64,000 nucleotides of DNA from Notoacmeibacter sp. MSK16QG-6 (GTDB lineage Bacteria; Pseudomonadota; Alphaproteobacteria; Rhizobiales; Rhizobiaceae): contig NZ_JAMYXM010000007.1 of the NCBI RefSeq assembly GCF_024158145.1, forward strand, positions 1-64,000, given 5' to 3'. The first letter of the stretch is position 1. Every line of letters starts with the position of its first letter. The notes beneath the pieces were generated by a model. That model did not search any database. It was not told the DNA's origin and saw nothing but the letters and a program-made list of their open reading frames with translations. Made by a program: the position numbers and the translations under genes. Positions 32,935-42,546 of the stretch are shown here, piece by piece.

Positions 32935-32977
32935 AAACATCACATAATAAAAGAAAATCGAAAAATATGTGATGTTT
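32935..32977. promoter_or_regulatory. Inverted repeat between paaX and paaA, candidate PaaX operator
   Basis: AAACATCACAT (32935-32945) and ATGTGATGTTT (32967-32977) are a perfect 11-base inverted repeat with a 21-base AT-rich spacer. The half-site TATGTGAT partly matches the described PaaX site pattern (W-W-T-R-T-G-A-T). It lies about 90 bases before paaA and after the paaX stop, so it likely controls the paaABCDE promoter. Confidence 0.6.
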
Positions 32978-32990
32978 CAGTATGAGGGTA

Positions 32991-33824
32991 CTAGAGACCC
33001 GTGGGTCGTGAGGCGGAATCGGGATCGTCACCGAACGCTGGCATATCGGCAAAAAGCTGCGTGATTGCGTGATGTGCGCGTGCCGAGAGTGCGTCATGAA
33101 GAGCGTCGAAAAGACGGCGCGCCTTATCGCCCGGCCAATCTGCTGGCAGGGCATTTGCTGGCAGACGGGGATCGCTCAAAAGTATCATACGGAATTCATG
33201 CACCAGCAGTAGCCTCAGCAGCAGCGCCTGCTGCGGCGAAATATCCGCATCGCCAGTCTCGAACACGGAGAAGCGCTGAACGAACGCGCGATAGCCCGCG
33301 GCGAGATTGTCGAGCGGCCAGATCGAGGCGGCAAGCTCACGAAGAGCAGACTCGTCGGAAACCGATGCGACCTCAAACGTCAATTGCGCCTCAACCGGCC
33401 CATCCCTCTGCTCGGGAGCGAGAAAGAGATCGCCGCCCAGCCGCCCTAATTTTCCAGAAGACGCCGCAGCAAGGGCTGAGGCGCTGGGCGACATGTGAAT
33501 CATCCAGTTTGCGGGTGTGGACGATGGGCTGTGGAGCCGCTTCGAAACGTCTGAAAATTCTTCTCGCGCCGCCTGCGTCAGGCGGTAGAAGCTGCGCCGC
33601 CCTTGACGTTCGCCTTCCAGTCGGTTGGCCGTCACGAGCCGGGAAACGGCTGTTCTGACGAGACTCTCCGAAAAGCCCAATCGTCCGCAAAGCGAGATCA
33701 GCGTCGCCATGCCCATCACCCCGCCATTGGGCATGACAAGATCGCCGTAAATGGTGACGATCATCGCTGGCGCGCGAGGCGAGGTCGCGTCGCAGATGGA
33801 ATGGATCAGCGCGTCAGCCGGCAT
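32991..33824 (-). CDS. paaX: Phenylacetate operon repressor PaaX
   Basis: The 277-residue protein has an N-terminal winged helix (around GMATLISLCGRLGFSESLVR then TAVSRLVTANRLEGERQGRR) and the PaaX C-terminal domain. PaaX represses paa genes and is released by phenylacetyl-CoA. The ATG at 33824 follows AAAGGA; an upstream frame start at 33854 lacks one. It is upstream of paaA in the same direction, with its own gap. Confidence 0.92.
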   Translation of the reverse strand: MPADALIHSICDATSPRAPAMIVTIYGDLVMPNGGVMGMATLISLCGRLGFSESLVRTAVSRLVTANRLEGERQGRRSFYRLTQAAREEFSDVSKRLHSPSSTPANWMIHMSPSASALAAASSGKLGRLGGDLFLAPEQRDGPVEAQLTFEVASVSDESALRELAASIWPLDNLAAGYRAFVQRFSVFETGDADISPQQALLLRLLLVHEFRMILLSDPRLPANALPADWPGDKARRLFDALHDALSARAHHAITQLFADMPAFGDDPDSASRPTGL

Positions 33825-33902
33825 GGAAATCCTTTCATGCGATGAAAGCGTCATCCTACTAGCGACCGGCGCTGAAACGAAACAAGCCTATTGATCGTCG
33901 TA

Positions 33903-33933
33903 ACTGACGGCACCGTGGGACGATACCGTCAGT
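33903..33933. promoter_or_regulatory. Inverted repeat in the paaX-flhA divergent region
   Basis: ACTGACGG (33903-33910) and CCGTCAGT (33926-33933) are an 8-base perfect inverted repeat with a 15-base spacer, between the diverging paaX and flhA starts. It may be an operator for either side. Confidence 0.35.
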
Positions 33934-33985
33934 CAGGCACAAGCTTGCCCCGCTACCTTGCCCACGTCAGCGTGCGGAGTTTCCA

Positions 33986-36073
33986 TTGAGCCTGGTCAGC
34001 AGCAGCCCTGCCAACAATGTAGCAGCCAAACGATCCGACATCGGCCTGGCCGTTGGCGTGGCAATGATCCTCGTCATTCTGTTCCTGCCGATCCCGTCCT
34101 TCCTGATCGATATGGGGCTTGCGCTCTCGCTGTCTCTGTCGATCCTGATCCTTCTCGTGGCGCTCTGGATCGACCGCCCACTCGATTTCTCCGCCTTTCC
34201 GACCGTGCTGCTTATCGCCACCATGCTGCGTCTGTCGCTCAATATCGCCACAACGCGCGTGATCCTGTCTGAAGGCCATGAGGGCGAAAACGCGGCGGGC
34301 CACGTCATCGGCGGCTTCGCCAAATTCGTCATGGGCGGCGATTTTCTGATCGGCGTGGTCGTCTTTCTCATCCTCGTCGTCGTCAATTTCATCGTCATTA
34401 CCAAGGGCGCGACCCGAATCGCCGAAGTCGGCGCACGGTTCACGCTAGACGCCATTCCAGGCAAGCAGATGAGCATCGACGCCGACCTTGGCGCCGGCAT
34501 CATCACCGAAAAAGAAGCCCAGATTCGCCGCCGCGAACTGGAAGAGGAAAGCTCATTCTTCGGTTCCATGGACGGCGCATCGAAATTCGTTCGCGGCGAT
34601 GCGGTGGCCGGCCTCATCATCACGGCCGTCAACGTGTTCGGCGGCATCGCCATCGGCTATAGCCGTCATGATATGAATTTCGGCGAGGCAGCCGACGTCT
34701 TCGTCAAACTCTCTGTCGGCGATGGTCTGATCTCGCAGATTCCGGCCCTTATCACCTCCCTGGCTGCCGGCCTTCTCGTCTCCAAGGGCGGCACGCGCGG
34801 CTCTGCCGACGTGATCCTGTTCAAGCAGCTCGGCGCCTACCCACGCGCCCTCTATGTCGGCGCGGGGCTGCTGAGCGTTCTGGCCTTCATGCCGGGCCTG
34901 CCCTTTCTGCCCTTCATCATTCTTGCCGGCGTATTCGCCGGAACGGCCATCCGTATCCAGCGCATCGCGCGCGACAAGGAAGCGCTCGCCAAGACGGAGC
35001 GGGATGCCGAGATCGCCGAGCAGCAGCAGGCCGACGACCGCTCGCTGAAGCATTCGCTCACCGTGAGCGAAATCGAAGTGGTGATGGGCAAACAGGTCTC
35101 GGTCGCACTCCTTCCGCAAAACGAGGAACTGACCTTCCGCATGTCGCGGATTCGTAAGAAATTCGCCAGCGAGTACGGCTTCGTCATTCCGGAAGTGGCG
35201 ATCAAGGACGATCTGACCATCCCGCCAGGTCACTATCAGATCCGCGTCTTCGGCACCGTTTTGGCCTCCTACGAATTACGCCTTGGCGAAGTTCTGGCGC
35301 TCTGCCCCGAAGAAGCGGTGGCGGACCTGCCCTCCGTCAAGGTGAAGGAGCCGGCCTTCGGCATGGATGCGATGAGCCTGCCGGGTCATCTCGTCGACGA
35401 ATTGAAGCGTCGGCGCATCTCGACGGCCGACAATGTCAGCGTTCTTCTGACGCATCTGTCGGAAGTGGTGCGAAATAATCTGCCGCAGCTTCTTTCCTAC
35501 AAGGCTGTGCGCCATCTGATCGACCGGCTTGAACCGGAATATCGCAAGCTTGCGGACGATATCTGCACCAATCACCTCTCCTATCCCGGCCTTCAGGCAA
35601 TCCTGAAAATGTTGCTGGCCGACCGCGTCTCTATCCGCAACCTCAATCTCATTTTGGAAGCGGTTGCCGAAGTCGCGCCGCATATGCGGCGCACCGAGAA
35701 GCTGGTCGAGCATGTGCGGATGCGCATCAGCCAGCAGATCTGCGGCGATCTGTCCAAGAATGGCGTGCTGAATGTGCTGCGGCTCGGCACCCAGTGGGAC
35801 ATCCTCTTTCAGGAGAGCCTGCGCCGCGACAATAATGGCGAGGTTCGCGACTTCGACATGAACCCTGCCGCGCTGGAAAAGTTTGCGGACGACGCCGGAG
35901 CCGTCATCACGGGCCACGCCAAAAGCGGCGTCCCCTTCACCTTGCTGACTTCGGCGGAAACGCGTCCCTATGTGCGGATGATACTAGAGCGGCTGCATCC
36001 AAGTCTTCCGGTCATCGCCCATTCCGAATTGGCGCGCGGCATGCAGGTCAAACTGCTTGGCTCGATAGGCTAG
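33986..36073 (+). CDS. flhA: Flagellar type III export gate protein FlhA
   Basis: The 695-residue inner-membrane protein has about eight N-terminal membrane helices (residues 20-330) and a large cytoplasmic export domain. Conserved FHIPEP-region sequence includes [20 protein letters not shown]-like [20 protein letters not shown] and [20 protein letters not shown]. The start is TTG 6 bases after CGGAG. It opens the flhA-fliR-fliJ-like-flgJ-flgN-like run. Confidence 0.95.
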   Translation: MSLVSSSPANNVAAKRSDIGLAVGVAMILVILFLPIPSFLIDMGLALSLSLSILILLVALWIDRPLDFSAFPTVLLIATMLRLSLNIATTRVILSEGHEGENAAGHVIGGFAKFVMGGDFLIGVVVFLILVVVNFIVITKGATRIAEVGARFTLDAIPGKQMSIDADLGAGIITEKEAQIRRRELEEESSFFGSMDGASKFVRGDAVAGLIITAVNVFGGIAIGYSRHDMNFGEAADVFVKLSVGDGLISQIPALITSLAAGLLVSKGGTRGSADVILFKQLGAYPRALYVGAGLLSVLAFMPGLPFLPFIILAGVFAGTAIRIQRIARDKEALAKTERDAEIAEQQQADDRSLKHSLTVSEIEVVMGKQVSVALLPQNEELTFRMSRIRKKFASEYGFVIPEVAIKDDLTIPPGHYQIRVFGTVLASYELRLGEVLALCPEEAVADLPSVKVKEPAFGMDAMSLPGHLVDELKRRRISTADNVSVLLTHLSEVVRNNLPQLLSYKAVRHLIDRLEPEYRKLADDICTNHLSYPGLQAILKMLLADRVSIRNLNLILEAVAEVAPHMRRTEKLVEHVRMRISQQICGDLSKNGVLNVLRLGTQWDILFQESLRRDNNGEVRDFDMNPAALEKFADDAGAVITGHAKSGVPFTLLTSAETRPYVRMILERLHPSLPVIAHSELARGMQVKLLGSIG

Positions 36074-36087
36074 ATTGGGAGGAGCGA

Positions 36088-36840
36088 TTGGCGTTCCTGG
36101 TCCAGCAACTAGGCCTGGAGTTCTTCCTGATACTTTGTCGGATCGGCGGTTGCCTGATGATCCTGCCCGGCATCGGTTCATCGCGTATTCCGCCGCGGGT
36201 TCGCATGCTGCTCGTTATAACCCTGGCAGCGGCGGTACTTCCATCCGTCACAACTGTCACAGGCGTCGCGAAGCTTGGCGAAAGCGACAATCTGCTTCGG
36301 ATGATCGCGACCGAAACAATGATCGGTGTCATTATCGGATTTTCGGTGCGGATCGTCGTGGCCGCTCTTGAGTTCATCACATCGGCAATCGCAATGACCA
36401 TCGGCTATGGTGGCATGCTCGGTCCGGCGGTCGCGGAATCCACGCCCCAGGCCTCGCTCGGAACGTTCATTTCGCTATCGGCGCTAACCCTTCTCTTCAC
36501 ATTGAATTTCCATCATGCCGTGATCGCTTCGCTGGTTCAGTCCTATCAGCTTCTGCCGATCGGCACGGGCATGTCGGCAGAAGCGGTTCTGACACGCGCC
36601 AATAATCTTGCGACGGACGGCTTTCTGCTGACACTTCGCCTTGGCATCCCCTTTCTGGCCTACGGCATTATCGTCAATCTTGCGGTGGGGCTTGTTAACA
36701 AGCTGACGCCTCAGATCCCGGTGTACTTCATGTCGCTTCCGGCTGTTCTTCTGGGCGGGCTGTTCCTCGCCGCCTTCACCATTCAGCCCATACTCTCGCA
36801 ATTCGGCAATGGTCTGCTCGCCCTGATCGGGCGTTGGTGA
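36088..36840 (+). CDS. fliR: Flagellar export gate protein FliR
   Basis: The 250-residue protein with six membrane helices is of the FliR/SctT family, with ILPGIGSSRIPPRVRMLLVI near the start and PVYFMSLPAVLLGGLFLAAF near the end. It is part of the FliPQR channel; fliP and fliQ are not in this window. The start is TTG after GGGAGGAG, 14 bases after flhA. Confidence 0.93.
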   Translation: MAFLVQQLGLEFFLILCRIGGCLMILPGIGSSRIPPRVRMLLVITLAAAVLPSVTTVTGVAKLGESDNLLRMIATETMIGVIIGFSVRIVVAALEFITSAIAMTIGYGGMLGPAVAESTPQASLGTFISLSALTLLFTLNFHHAVIASLVQSYQLLPIGTGMSAEAVLTRANNLATDGFLLTLRLGIPFLAYGIIVNLAVGLVNKLTPQIPVYFMSLPAVLLGGLFLAAFTIQPILSQFGNGLLALIGRW

Positions 36841-36849
36841 GAACAGCCG

Positions 36850-37224
36850 ATGCAGTCGCCCGCCCGCCGCAAAAAACTGATCAAGACCCTCTCGCGCCTG
36901 CGCGCTCAGCGTGAACAGGAGCGTGATCGGCTGCGTATTCTTTTGATGGGTGTCGAACGCGAGTTGGATGAGATCGAGGAACTGATAACGCGCGATAATC
37001 AGTCACTGGACCGGTTCGTCGGCATGATCGGCAAACGGCGGATTTTGCTTCGCGGGCAGGCGGACACGCTTCGCGAATCGATCAAGGCGTTATCGCTAGA
37101 CCTCAAAAGGGAGGAGCGCTGGATCGACACGATTGAGGACGATCGACGCCGCACGGAACAGATTGGCGAGCAACAGGCGCGGGACGAGGATTTGGCTGGG
37201 CGCATCTCAAAGAGCGAATTCTGA
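36850..37224 (+). CDS. Small coiled-coil flagellar protein, FliJ-like
   Basis: The 124-residue, highly charged, all-helical protein has long coiled-coil stretches (LSRLRAQREQERDRLRILLM; ADTLRESIKALSLDLKREER). Length, composition and position right after fliR fit a FliJ-type export chaperone/ATPase stalk protein, but similarity is structural rather than by clear motif. Confidence 0.6.
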   Translation: MQSPARRKKLIKTLSRLRAQREQERDRLRILLMGVERELDEIEELITRDNQSLDRFVGMIGKRRILLRGQADTLRESIKALSLDLKREERWIDTIEDDRRRTEQIGEQQARDEDLAGRISKSEF

Positions 37225-37298
37225 CTGGCTCGAACGAATGACCAGTCTCTTGCAAGCTTCGGCGCTTAGACTGCTGCCAACAGACACGGAGAAGGGCC

Positions 37299-37820
37299 AT
37301 GGCTGTCGACTTTCCTGGCGATCTGATCGCCGATGTTGCGCGCGCCGCCGATAACCGGACTGTCGAGCAGGCTCGGGCGCGGCTGGCGGGCTTGGCTGAA
37401 GCAAGCGGCAGAACGGCGCAGGCTTTTACAAACGAACTGAAGGGTACGGCGGCGGCTATCCCGGCGATAACGGCAATGGCTGGAGAGCCGCCGGCAGAGC
37501 AGGTTGCGGTAGTCGGCAAGAATCAGGACCCGGCTATGCAACGTTTCGAGGCCATGATGCTGCAACAGATGATCCAGCAAATGATGCCGAAAGAAACCAG
37601 CGCTGTTTATGGCGAAGGTTTTGCCGGCGACATGTGGCGCTCCATGCAGGCTGAGAAGATTGGCGAGACCTTCGCCAAGCGCGGAGGAATCGGCATTGCC
37701 GAGGCGATCTCCTCGCGTTTCGCCCTTAGCAGCGGAGACGTCCGGACCGGCACAGCCGACGGCGCGGCCATCGTCGACAAGATAACGCTCCGCATGCTGC
37801 GTCAGCAGCAGAGCGGCTAA
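37299..37820 (+). CDS. Rod-binding protein, FlgJ N-terminal-domain type (CheL-like)
   Basis: The 173-residue protein has a rod-binding domain at about residues 75-140: MQRFEAMMLQQMIQQMMPKE and GFAGDMWRSMQAEKIGETFA. It lacks the peptidoglycan hydrolase domain of enterobacterial FlgJ, as in other alphaproteobacteria. It likely caps or scaffolds the rod. Confidence 0.85.
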   Translation: MAVDFPGDLIADVARAADNRTVEQARARLAGLAEASGRTAQAFTNELKGTAAAIPAITAMAGEPPAEQVAVVGKNQDPAMQRFEAMMLQQMIQQMMPKETSAVYGEGFAGDMWRSMQAEKIGETFAKRGGIGIAEAISSRFALSSGDVRTGTADGAAIVDKITLRMLRQQQSG

Positions 37821-37835
37821 AAACAAGAACCACGG

Positions 37836-38222
37836 GTGAGCGAGGACAATCCATTGGACAGGAGATTGACTTCAGAAGGTGTTGGCGCAGCCGAGCGATT
37901 GATCGGTTCGATTTCGCGATGCCTGGCCGAAGAAACGGAATATCTTCGCGTCAATGGCGAAGGAGAATTGTCGCAGTTCAACACGCGCAAGAACCAGTTG
38001 CTGACAGAGTTCGTGCGGCTCGGTGCGCGCCTTCACGAAAATGAGATCAAGGCGATCGATCAGGACAAGCTGTCGGACCTGAACAAGGCGATCGCAGCCA
38101 ACCGGCGTCAGATCGAAATCAGCATCTACGTCAATCGCAAGGTGACCGACACGCTGATGGACATGGCCCGCGATTCGGAAAATGACGGCACCTACTCCAT
38201 GATGCCGGGCATGTACGGATAA
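37836..38222 (+). CDS. FlgN-like flagellar chaperone (hypothetical)
   Basis: The 128-residue helical protein starts at GTG. LIGSISRCLAEETEYLRVNG, then FNTRKNQLLTEFVRLGARL and ANRRQIEISIYVNRKVTDTL suggest an antiparallel helical FlgN-type chaperone for hook-associated proteins. It lies 15 bases after the rod-binding gene and is coupled to the next gene (TAATG). Confidence 0.55.
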   Translation: MSEDNPLDRRLTSEGVGAAERLIGSISRCLAEETEYLRVNGEGELSQFNTRKNQLLTEFVRLGARLHENEIKAIDQDKLSDLNKAIAANRRQIEISIYVNRKVTDTLMDMARDSENDGTYSMMPGMYG

Positions 38223-38776
38223 TGTGGCAATCTCTGCTGTTCGGCTTGCTCGGCATCGGAGGATTGGCTGCCGGTCTTGTCATGTCCGTTCCACAGCCAT
38301 CGTCGGAAATGCTCGCGCTTGAAGCCAATATCGATAAAGCATCGGGCGGCCACGAAGAGGTTGCCAGCGGAACCGCAAATATCCAGAGCGCCGAAAGCCG
38401 CGATCTACCGGTCTTGGTCGCACCGCTCATTTCTCCAAATGGAGAGATCGTCGGCTACCAGTCGCTTGCTCTTTCTGTCGTTTTGCCAACCAGCCATGAT
38501 GCGGGCGCGCTTCGGCCGCTACAATTCGCGATTGAGGACAGCTTCAACGAATGGATCGCGACCTCGTCTGACGAAGACCGCCGCACCCAATTCGACGACC
38601 TTTTCACCCTGGCAGATTATCTGGAAAAGCGCGCACGTGAGCGTTTCAATATCGAGATGAAATTCGATCTTGTCGCTCTACAGTCGGATATTTTCGCCGC
38701 AGCAGAAACGCGCCAGAACCTTATCGAGCCAAAGGGCGGCGCCAAGCCCTCTTCTCGAGTTTCCTCAAATCACTAA
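38222..38776 (+). CDS. Membrane-anchored protein of flagellar operon, unknown function
   Basis: The 184-residue protein has one N-terminal membrane segment (LLFGLLGIGGLAAGLVMSVP). The rest is predicted periplasmic or cytoplasmic, with LPVLVAPLISPNGEIVGYQS reminiscent of a FliL-like beta sheet and a helical C-terminus. No family is certain. Its ATG overlaps the FlgN-like stop, so it belongs to the flagellar run. Confidence 0.65.
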   Translation: MWQSLLFGLLGIGGLAAGLVMSVPQPSSEMLALEANIDKASGGHEEVASGTANIQSAESRDLPVLVAPLISPNGEIVGYQSLALSVVLPTSHDAGALRPLQFAIEDSFNEWIATSSDEDRRTQFDDLFTLADYLEKRARERFNIEMKFDLVALQSDIFAAAETRQNLIEPKGGAKPSSRVSSNH

Positions 38777-38808
38777 GGGCAGGCAATGCGCGCGCACCGC
38801 CTGCCCTT
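38775..38808. terminator. Bidirectional terminator between converging genes
   Basis: AAGGGCAGGC (38775-38784) pairs perfectly with GCCTGCCCTT (38799-38808), a 10-base stem with a 14-base loop. It lies right at the stop of the rightward gene and before the stop of the leftward chemoreceptor. Confidence 0.75.
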
Positions 38809-38824
38809 CTGTTTCAGGTTTGAT

Positions 38825-40540
38825 TTAAGCGGCCGCCTGGAGCTTTTTCGACACATCCTGAAGGGACGATGCCGGCGTCATCTTTGATGAACGAGCGCCT
38901 TCTTCCCCGAGGTTGAAACGGCCGATCAGTGACTGGGTTTTCTCGGCGTCGCTCGCCAGAGAGTGGCTGGCGGCGGTCATTTCTTCCACCATCGCGGCAT
39001 TCTGCTGGGCGTTTTCATCGACCTGATTGACCGAGCGCGAAATTTCCCTGAGGCCGACGGCCTGCTCCTTGGAGCCCTCCGTGATCGATGAAATCCGCTC
39101 ATCGATTTCCTCAATCTGCGCCACGATTTGCTGAAGCGCTTCTCCCGCCTGATTGACCAGCGCCACACCGCTATCGACCTGTTCGACCGACGTGCCGACC
39201 AAGCCTTTGATCTCCTTGGCCGCTGTAGAGGAACGCTGCGCCAGTTCGCGCACTTCCTGCGCCACTACAGCGAAACCGCGACCGGCTTCACCGGCCCGCG
39301 CCGCCTCGACTCCAGCATTGAGCGCCAGCAGGCCCGTCTGGAAGGCGATCTCGTCGATGATCCCTATGATGTCGGCGACCTTGGAAGACGATTCCTCGAT
39401 TTGTCCCATTGCGGTGATCGCGCTCTTGACCACCTCACCGGACTCCATGGCGTTCTTGCGGGTGCGCATGGCGAGATCCGCTGCCTCCTGAGCCTGGCTG
39501 CTGGCATTCTCGACATTCGTGCTTGTCTCTTCCAGCGCCGCTGCCGTCCGTTCGATAGAGGCGGCTGCCTGCTCCGACCGTTTGGCAAGATCGTCACATG
39601 CGATGCGAACCTCTTGCGAGCTGGAACTGATCGAGTTGGCATTTGACTGGGTCTCGCCCACCAGTTCGCGAAGCTGGACAAGCGTATCGTTATAGTCGTC
39701 GCGCAGTTGCTGCAGAGCCGGCACGAAAGTCTCGGAAATCGAATGTGTCAGATCGCCTTCCGCCAAAGCGCGCATGGCGCCCGCGAGAAGCCGTACATTC
39801 TCCACACGTTCGGTAACATCGGTCGCAAGTTTGACCACGCCGGTCACCTTGCCACGCTCGTCGAAAGTGGGATTGTAGGAGGCCTGAATATAGACCCGCT
39901 TTCCGCCCTTGCCGATCCGCTCGAATTCCGATGCGATGAACTGGCCGCTGCGAAGGGTCTCCCAAAATTCTTTGTATTCGGCCGATTTCGTGTAGGCGGA
40001 ATCGCAGAACATGGCGTGATGATGGCCGCGAATTTCTTCTATCGAATAGCCGACGGCCGAAAGAAAATTGTCATTGGCCTCGAGAATGGTGCCATCCGGC
40101 TGAAAGCTGATGACTGCCTGTGAACGGTCGATCGCGTCCATCAGGCCCGAATTTTGAAGAGATTTCGTCTTCTCAGCGGTGATATCTGTTGCGATCTTTA
40201 CGACCTTATAAGGCACGCCTTTGCGCAGAACCGGATTGTATGACGCTTCGATCCATACCGTCCGCCCGCCTTTCGCAATCCGCTGATATTGCTGGTGATC
40301 GGCGTTGCCGGCTGCAAGATTTTTCCAGAACGAAGCATATTCGCTCGATGTTTTGTATTCGTCAGGGACGAAAAGCGAGTGATGCTTGCCGATGATCTCT
40401 TTTTCGGAATAGCCCATCGTCTTGCAAAAGAGCTCGTTGGCGCGCTGAATTGTCCCATCGACGGAAAATTCGATGATGGCGTGCGTGCGGTGAAGGGCCG
40501 CCAGAATATTGGTGTCGTCGGAATGTTTGCTGCTCAGCAT
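38825..40540 (-). CDS. Soluble chemoreceptor with two PAS domains
   Basis: The 571-residue protein has two tandem PAS-PAC units (about residues 15-130 and 137-250), each with DGTI-x-ANxxF and IQASYNP-type segments, then a HAMP-like linker and the methyl-accepting signalling domain with hairpin tip around IIDEIAFQTGLLALNAGVEA. There is no membrane segment, so it senses cytoplasmic signals, perhaps redox or a small ligand. The C-terminus ends KLQAAA with no CheR-tether. Confidence 0.93.
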   Translation of the reverse strand: MLSSKHSDDTNILAALHRTHAIIEFSVDGTIQRANELFCKTMGYSEKEIIGKHHSLFVPDEYKTSSEYASFWKNLAAGNADHQQYQRIAKGGRTVWIEASYNPVLRKGVPYKVVKIATDITAEKTKSLQNSGLMDAIDRSQAVISFQPDGTILEANDNFLSAVGYSIEEIRGHHHAMFCDSAYTKSAEYKEFWETLRSGQFIASEFERIGKGGKRVYIQASYNPTFDERGKVTGVVKLATDVTERVENVRLLAGAMRALAEGDLTHSISETFVPALQQLRDDYNDTLVQLRELVGETQSNANSISSSSQEVRIACDDLAKRSEQAAASIERTAAALEETSTNVENASSQAQEAADLAMRTRKNAMESGEVVKSAITAMGQIEESSSKVADIIGIIDEIAFQTGLLALNAGVEAARAGEAGRGFAVVAQEVRELAQRSSTAAKEIKGLVGTSVEQVDSGVALVNQAGEALQQIVAQIEEIDERISSITEGSKEQAVGLREISRSVNQVDENAQQNAAMVEEMTAASHSLASDAEKTQSLIGRFNLGEEGARSSKMTPASSLQDVSKKLQAAA

Positions 40541-40947
40541 CGATTGATCCTACCTCTTACAACGGGGGTAAACTGCACACTTGTTCAGGCGTGCGCACAC
40601 GCCGGAATAAGGGCTTGGCGATAATGCCAAACGGGTTGAGTACCGATCCTCCCTGAAATCATAAGATGCACATACAAAGATGAAAGCAGACTTAATTTGC
40701 CTCAAATATTGCATTTGGAGGATAGAAAAAATTAAGAAAATGATGACTGGAACAATCAGTATAATTGGCTGAACCGATTGACTGCCTGGCACCTCGAAGG
40801 CCATGCAATTTTGGCGATTGACCTCACCATTTGCTGCCGATTATGGCACGCGCCCGAAAAATAAGCGCTTTGCAAATGTTGCAACCTATGACTCCGCGAT
40901 AGTAGCGTCAGCCAACTTTCGAGTTGAAAGTGATTCGGGGCAGGCGA
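40541..40947. other. Divergent intergenic region, AT-richer than surroundings
   Basis: It separates the leftward chemoreceptor from the rightward LuxR-type gene. No gene is supported. It is notably AT-rich around 40640-40770 and contains the small inverted repeat CAAAT-attgc-ATTTG (40703-40717). It probably carries both promoters. Confidence 0.45.
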
Positions 40948-41187
40948 ATGAGCGCTCAAGCAGCGATGGAAGAAGACGTGTCCGCCATACGCGAGCGGTT
41001 CACGGCAAGAGAGATCGAATGCCTGCTATGGTGCTCGATGGGAAAGACCAGTTCGGAGATTGCGACGATCGTCGGTCTGAGCGAACACACGGTCAATCAC
41101 TATCTCATCTCGTCGGCAAAGAAACTCGAATGCACCAACAGGGTTCACGCCGTCGCGAACGCTCTGCGCAACGGCCTCATCAACTGA
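40948..41187 (+). CDS. Small LuxR-type (GerE) HTH protein
   Basis: The protein of about 79 residues consists almost only of a LuxR-type helix-turn-helix: FTAREIECLLWCSMGKTSSE, IATIVGLSEHTVNHYLISSA, KKLECTNRVHAVANAL. There is no sensor or receiver domain. The ATG at 40948 is chosen; a TTG at 40924 is in frame. It could be a solo LuxR regulator of motility, given its position between chemoreceptor and che operon, converging on the latter's end. Confidence 0.82.
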   Translation: MSAQAAMEEDVSAIRERFTAREIECLLWCSMGKTSSEIATIVGLSEHTVNHYLISSAKKLECTNRVHAVANALRNGLIN

Positions 41188-41259
41188 GATTTTCAGGCTA
41201 GCTGGGACGACGACCGAAGCCTTTTCCCGCGCCACCCAATCATTCTGAAGTTAGTTCGC

Positions 41260-41613
41260 TCAGCTTTCGCGCATCAGACGCGCGATGGATTCAAGGCAGG
41301 TTCCGATCTCGACCACGTCCTGCGCTTTCGGCATTGCATCGACGTGCGAAAGAAGTTCGGCCATTTCCTTCAATTGCTGCGAATGCAGATCGAGATTTTG
41401 AAGAAAATCGAGAGACTGTTTATCGAGCTGGTCTATCGGCCAGGCCTGATCGACATCGAGGCGCGCCGCGATGTCCCGCAACTGGGAGGCAACCACGCCC
41501 ACCAGCTTGCGGAAGCTGACGGCGATCGGTTCCTGGGCGCTATGGTTGGCAACTTCGCCCTCATCACCCCAGAGATCGTTGCTATCGTCGAAAAGGCGCA
41601 TTTCGCCGGCCAT
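41260..41613 (-). CDS. cheT: CheT-like chemotaxis protein at the end of the che operon
   Basis: The 117-residue helical protein is in the last position of the che operon, as Sinorhizobium CheT. It contains NLDLHSQQLKEMAELL, where D-L-H-S-Q fits the D-x-x-x-Q pattern used by CheZ and reported for CheT-type phosphatases (recall). The ATG at 41613 follows GAGGAG by 7 bases, better than the TTG at 41619. It probably promotes CheY dephosphorylation; no CheZ is seen here. Confidence 0.65.
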   Translation of the reverse strand: MAGEMRLFDDSNDLWGDEGEVANHSAQEPIAVSFRKLVGVVASQLRDIAARLDVDQAWPIDQLDKQSLDFLQNLDLHSQQLKEMAELLSHVDAMPKAQDVVEIGTCLESIARLMRES

Positions 41614-41624
41614 ACCCAAACTCC

Positions 41625-42155
41625 TCAGAAGAAATCGACATCGCCGGTCGTTGCCGGCTCCGGCAGCGGCTTGACCGACTGCTCGACAATCGTATCGTCA
41701 ATGGCCTTGACCCAGGCCCGGCCGGTTACGGCCTGAAAATTGATGCGGCGCGCCTTCTGGCCCCCAAGGTCTTCGGCCACCACCTGATAACCTTCGGCCC
41801 TGACGAACTCGCGGACAAACGCGATGTTCTCTTCGCCTGGCTGACAGTTCGACGTGAACATGCGCGCGCCGCCGAACAGCTTCAGGCGAATATCATTATG
41901 CGATGCGCCGCGCTTGAACATCTCATTGAGCATCATTTCCATCAGCCACGCGCCATAGCCGCGCTGTTCGGCCGCGCTGGCGCCGGTATTGCCCGGCAGC
42001 AGAATGTGATTCATTCCACCCAGACCCTTGACCGGATCGAATGCACAGCAGGCCACGCACGACCCGAGCACAGCACTCAGCGTCACGTCGAGATCCGACG
42101 TCACGGCATACTCGCCTTGACCGACGATTTTCTTGTGCAAGCCCATCTGCGTCAT
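41625..42155 (-). CDS. cheD: Chemoreceptor glutamine deamidase CheD
   Basis: The 176-residue protein has the catalytic cysteine in VLGSCVACCAFD and the histidine in GGMNHILLPGN. CheD deamidates receptor glutamines for adaptation. Its ATG is one base from the cheY2 stop. Confidence 0.93.
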   Translation of the reverse strand: MTQMGLHKKIVGQGEYAVTSDLDVTLSAVLGSCVACCAFDPVKGLGGMNHILLPGNTGASAAEQRGYGAWLMEMMLNEMFKRGASHNDIRLKLFGGARMFTSNCQPGEENIAFVREFVRAEGYQVVAEDLGGQKARRINFQAVTGRAWVKAIDDTIVEQSVKPLPEPATTGDVDFF

Positions 42156-42156
42156 G

Positions 42157-42546
42157 TCAGGCGAACTTTCCGACCACGGCTTCCAGAGCCCCCTTCAGCA
42201 CCGCCGGCGTGAACGGCTTGGCTAGCACATTGTTCGCACCGAGCTTGCGAGCCTGATCGACGACCTTGGCGTCTTTCCGGCCTGTGATCATGATAAAGCC
42301 CGTCTTGGAGAGCTTGCCGCTCGCCCGCACCGCCTGCAGCAGCTTCATGCCATCGACGTCTGGCATGTAGAGGTCGGAAATGACCACATGAACCGGCTTG
42401 GTATTGAGTTTGGTGAAGCCGTCCCGCCCGTCCTTGGCAAGCTGGATGTTTTTCAACCCCAAACCCTGAAGCATCTCAACCGTCAGCATACGGCTGGTCA
42501 CGTTGTCATCGACAACCATAACGTGCAACATGTCTTGAATGCTCAT
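42157..42546 (-). CDS. cheY2: Chemotaxis response regulator CheY2
   Basis: The 129-residue receiver has MVVDDN, the phospho-aspartate in ISDLYMPDVDG, the threonine position in MITGR and lysine in AKPF. By position after cheB it matches CheY2, the motor-binding CheY of Sinorhizobium. The ATG at 42546 overlaps the cheB stop (ATGA). Confidence 0.92.
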   Translation of the reverse strand: MSIQDMLHVMVVDDNVTSRMLTVEMLQGLGLKNIQLAKDGRDGFTKLNTKPVHVVISDLYMPDVDGMKLLQAVRASGKLSKTGFIMITGRKDAKVVDQARKLGANNVLAKPFTPAVLKGALEAVVGKFA

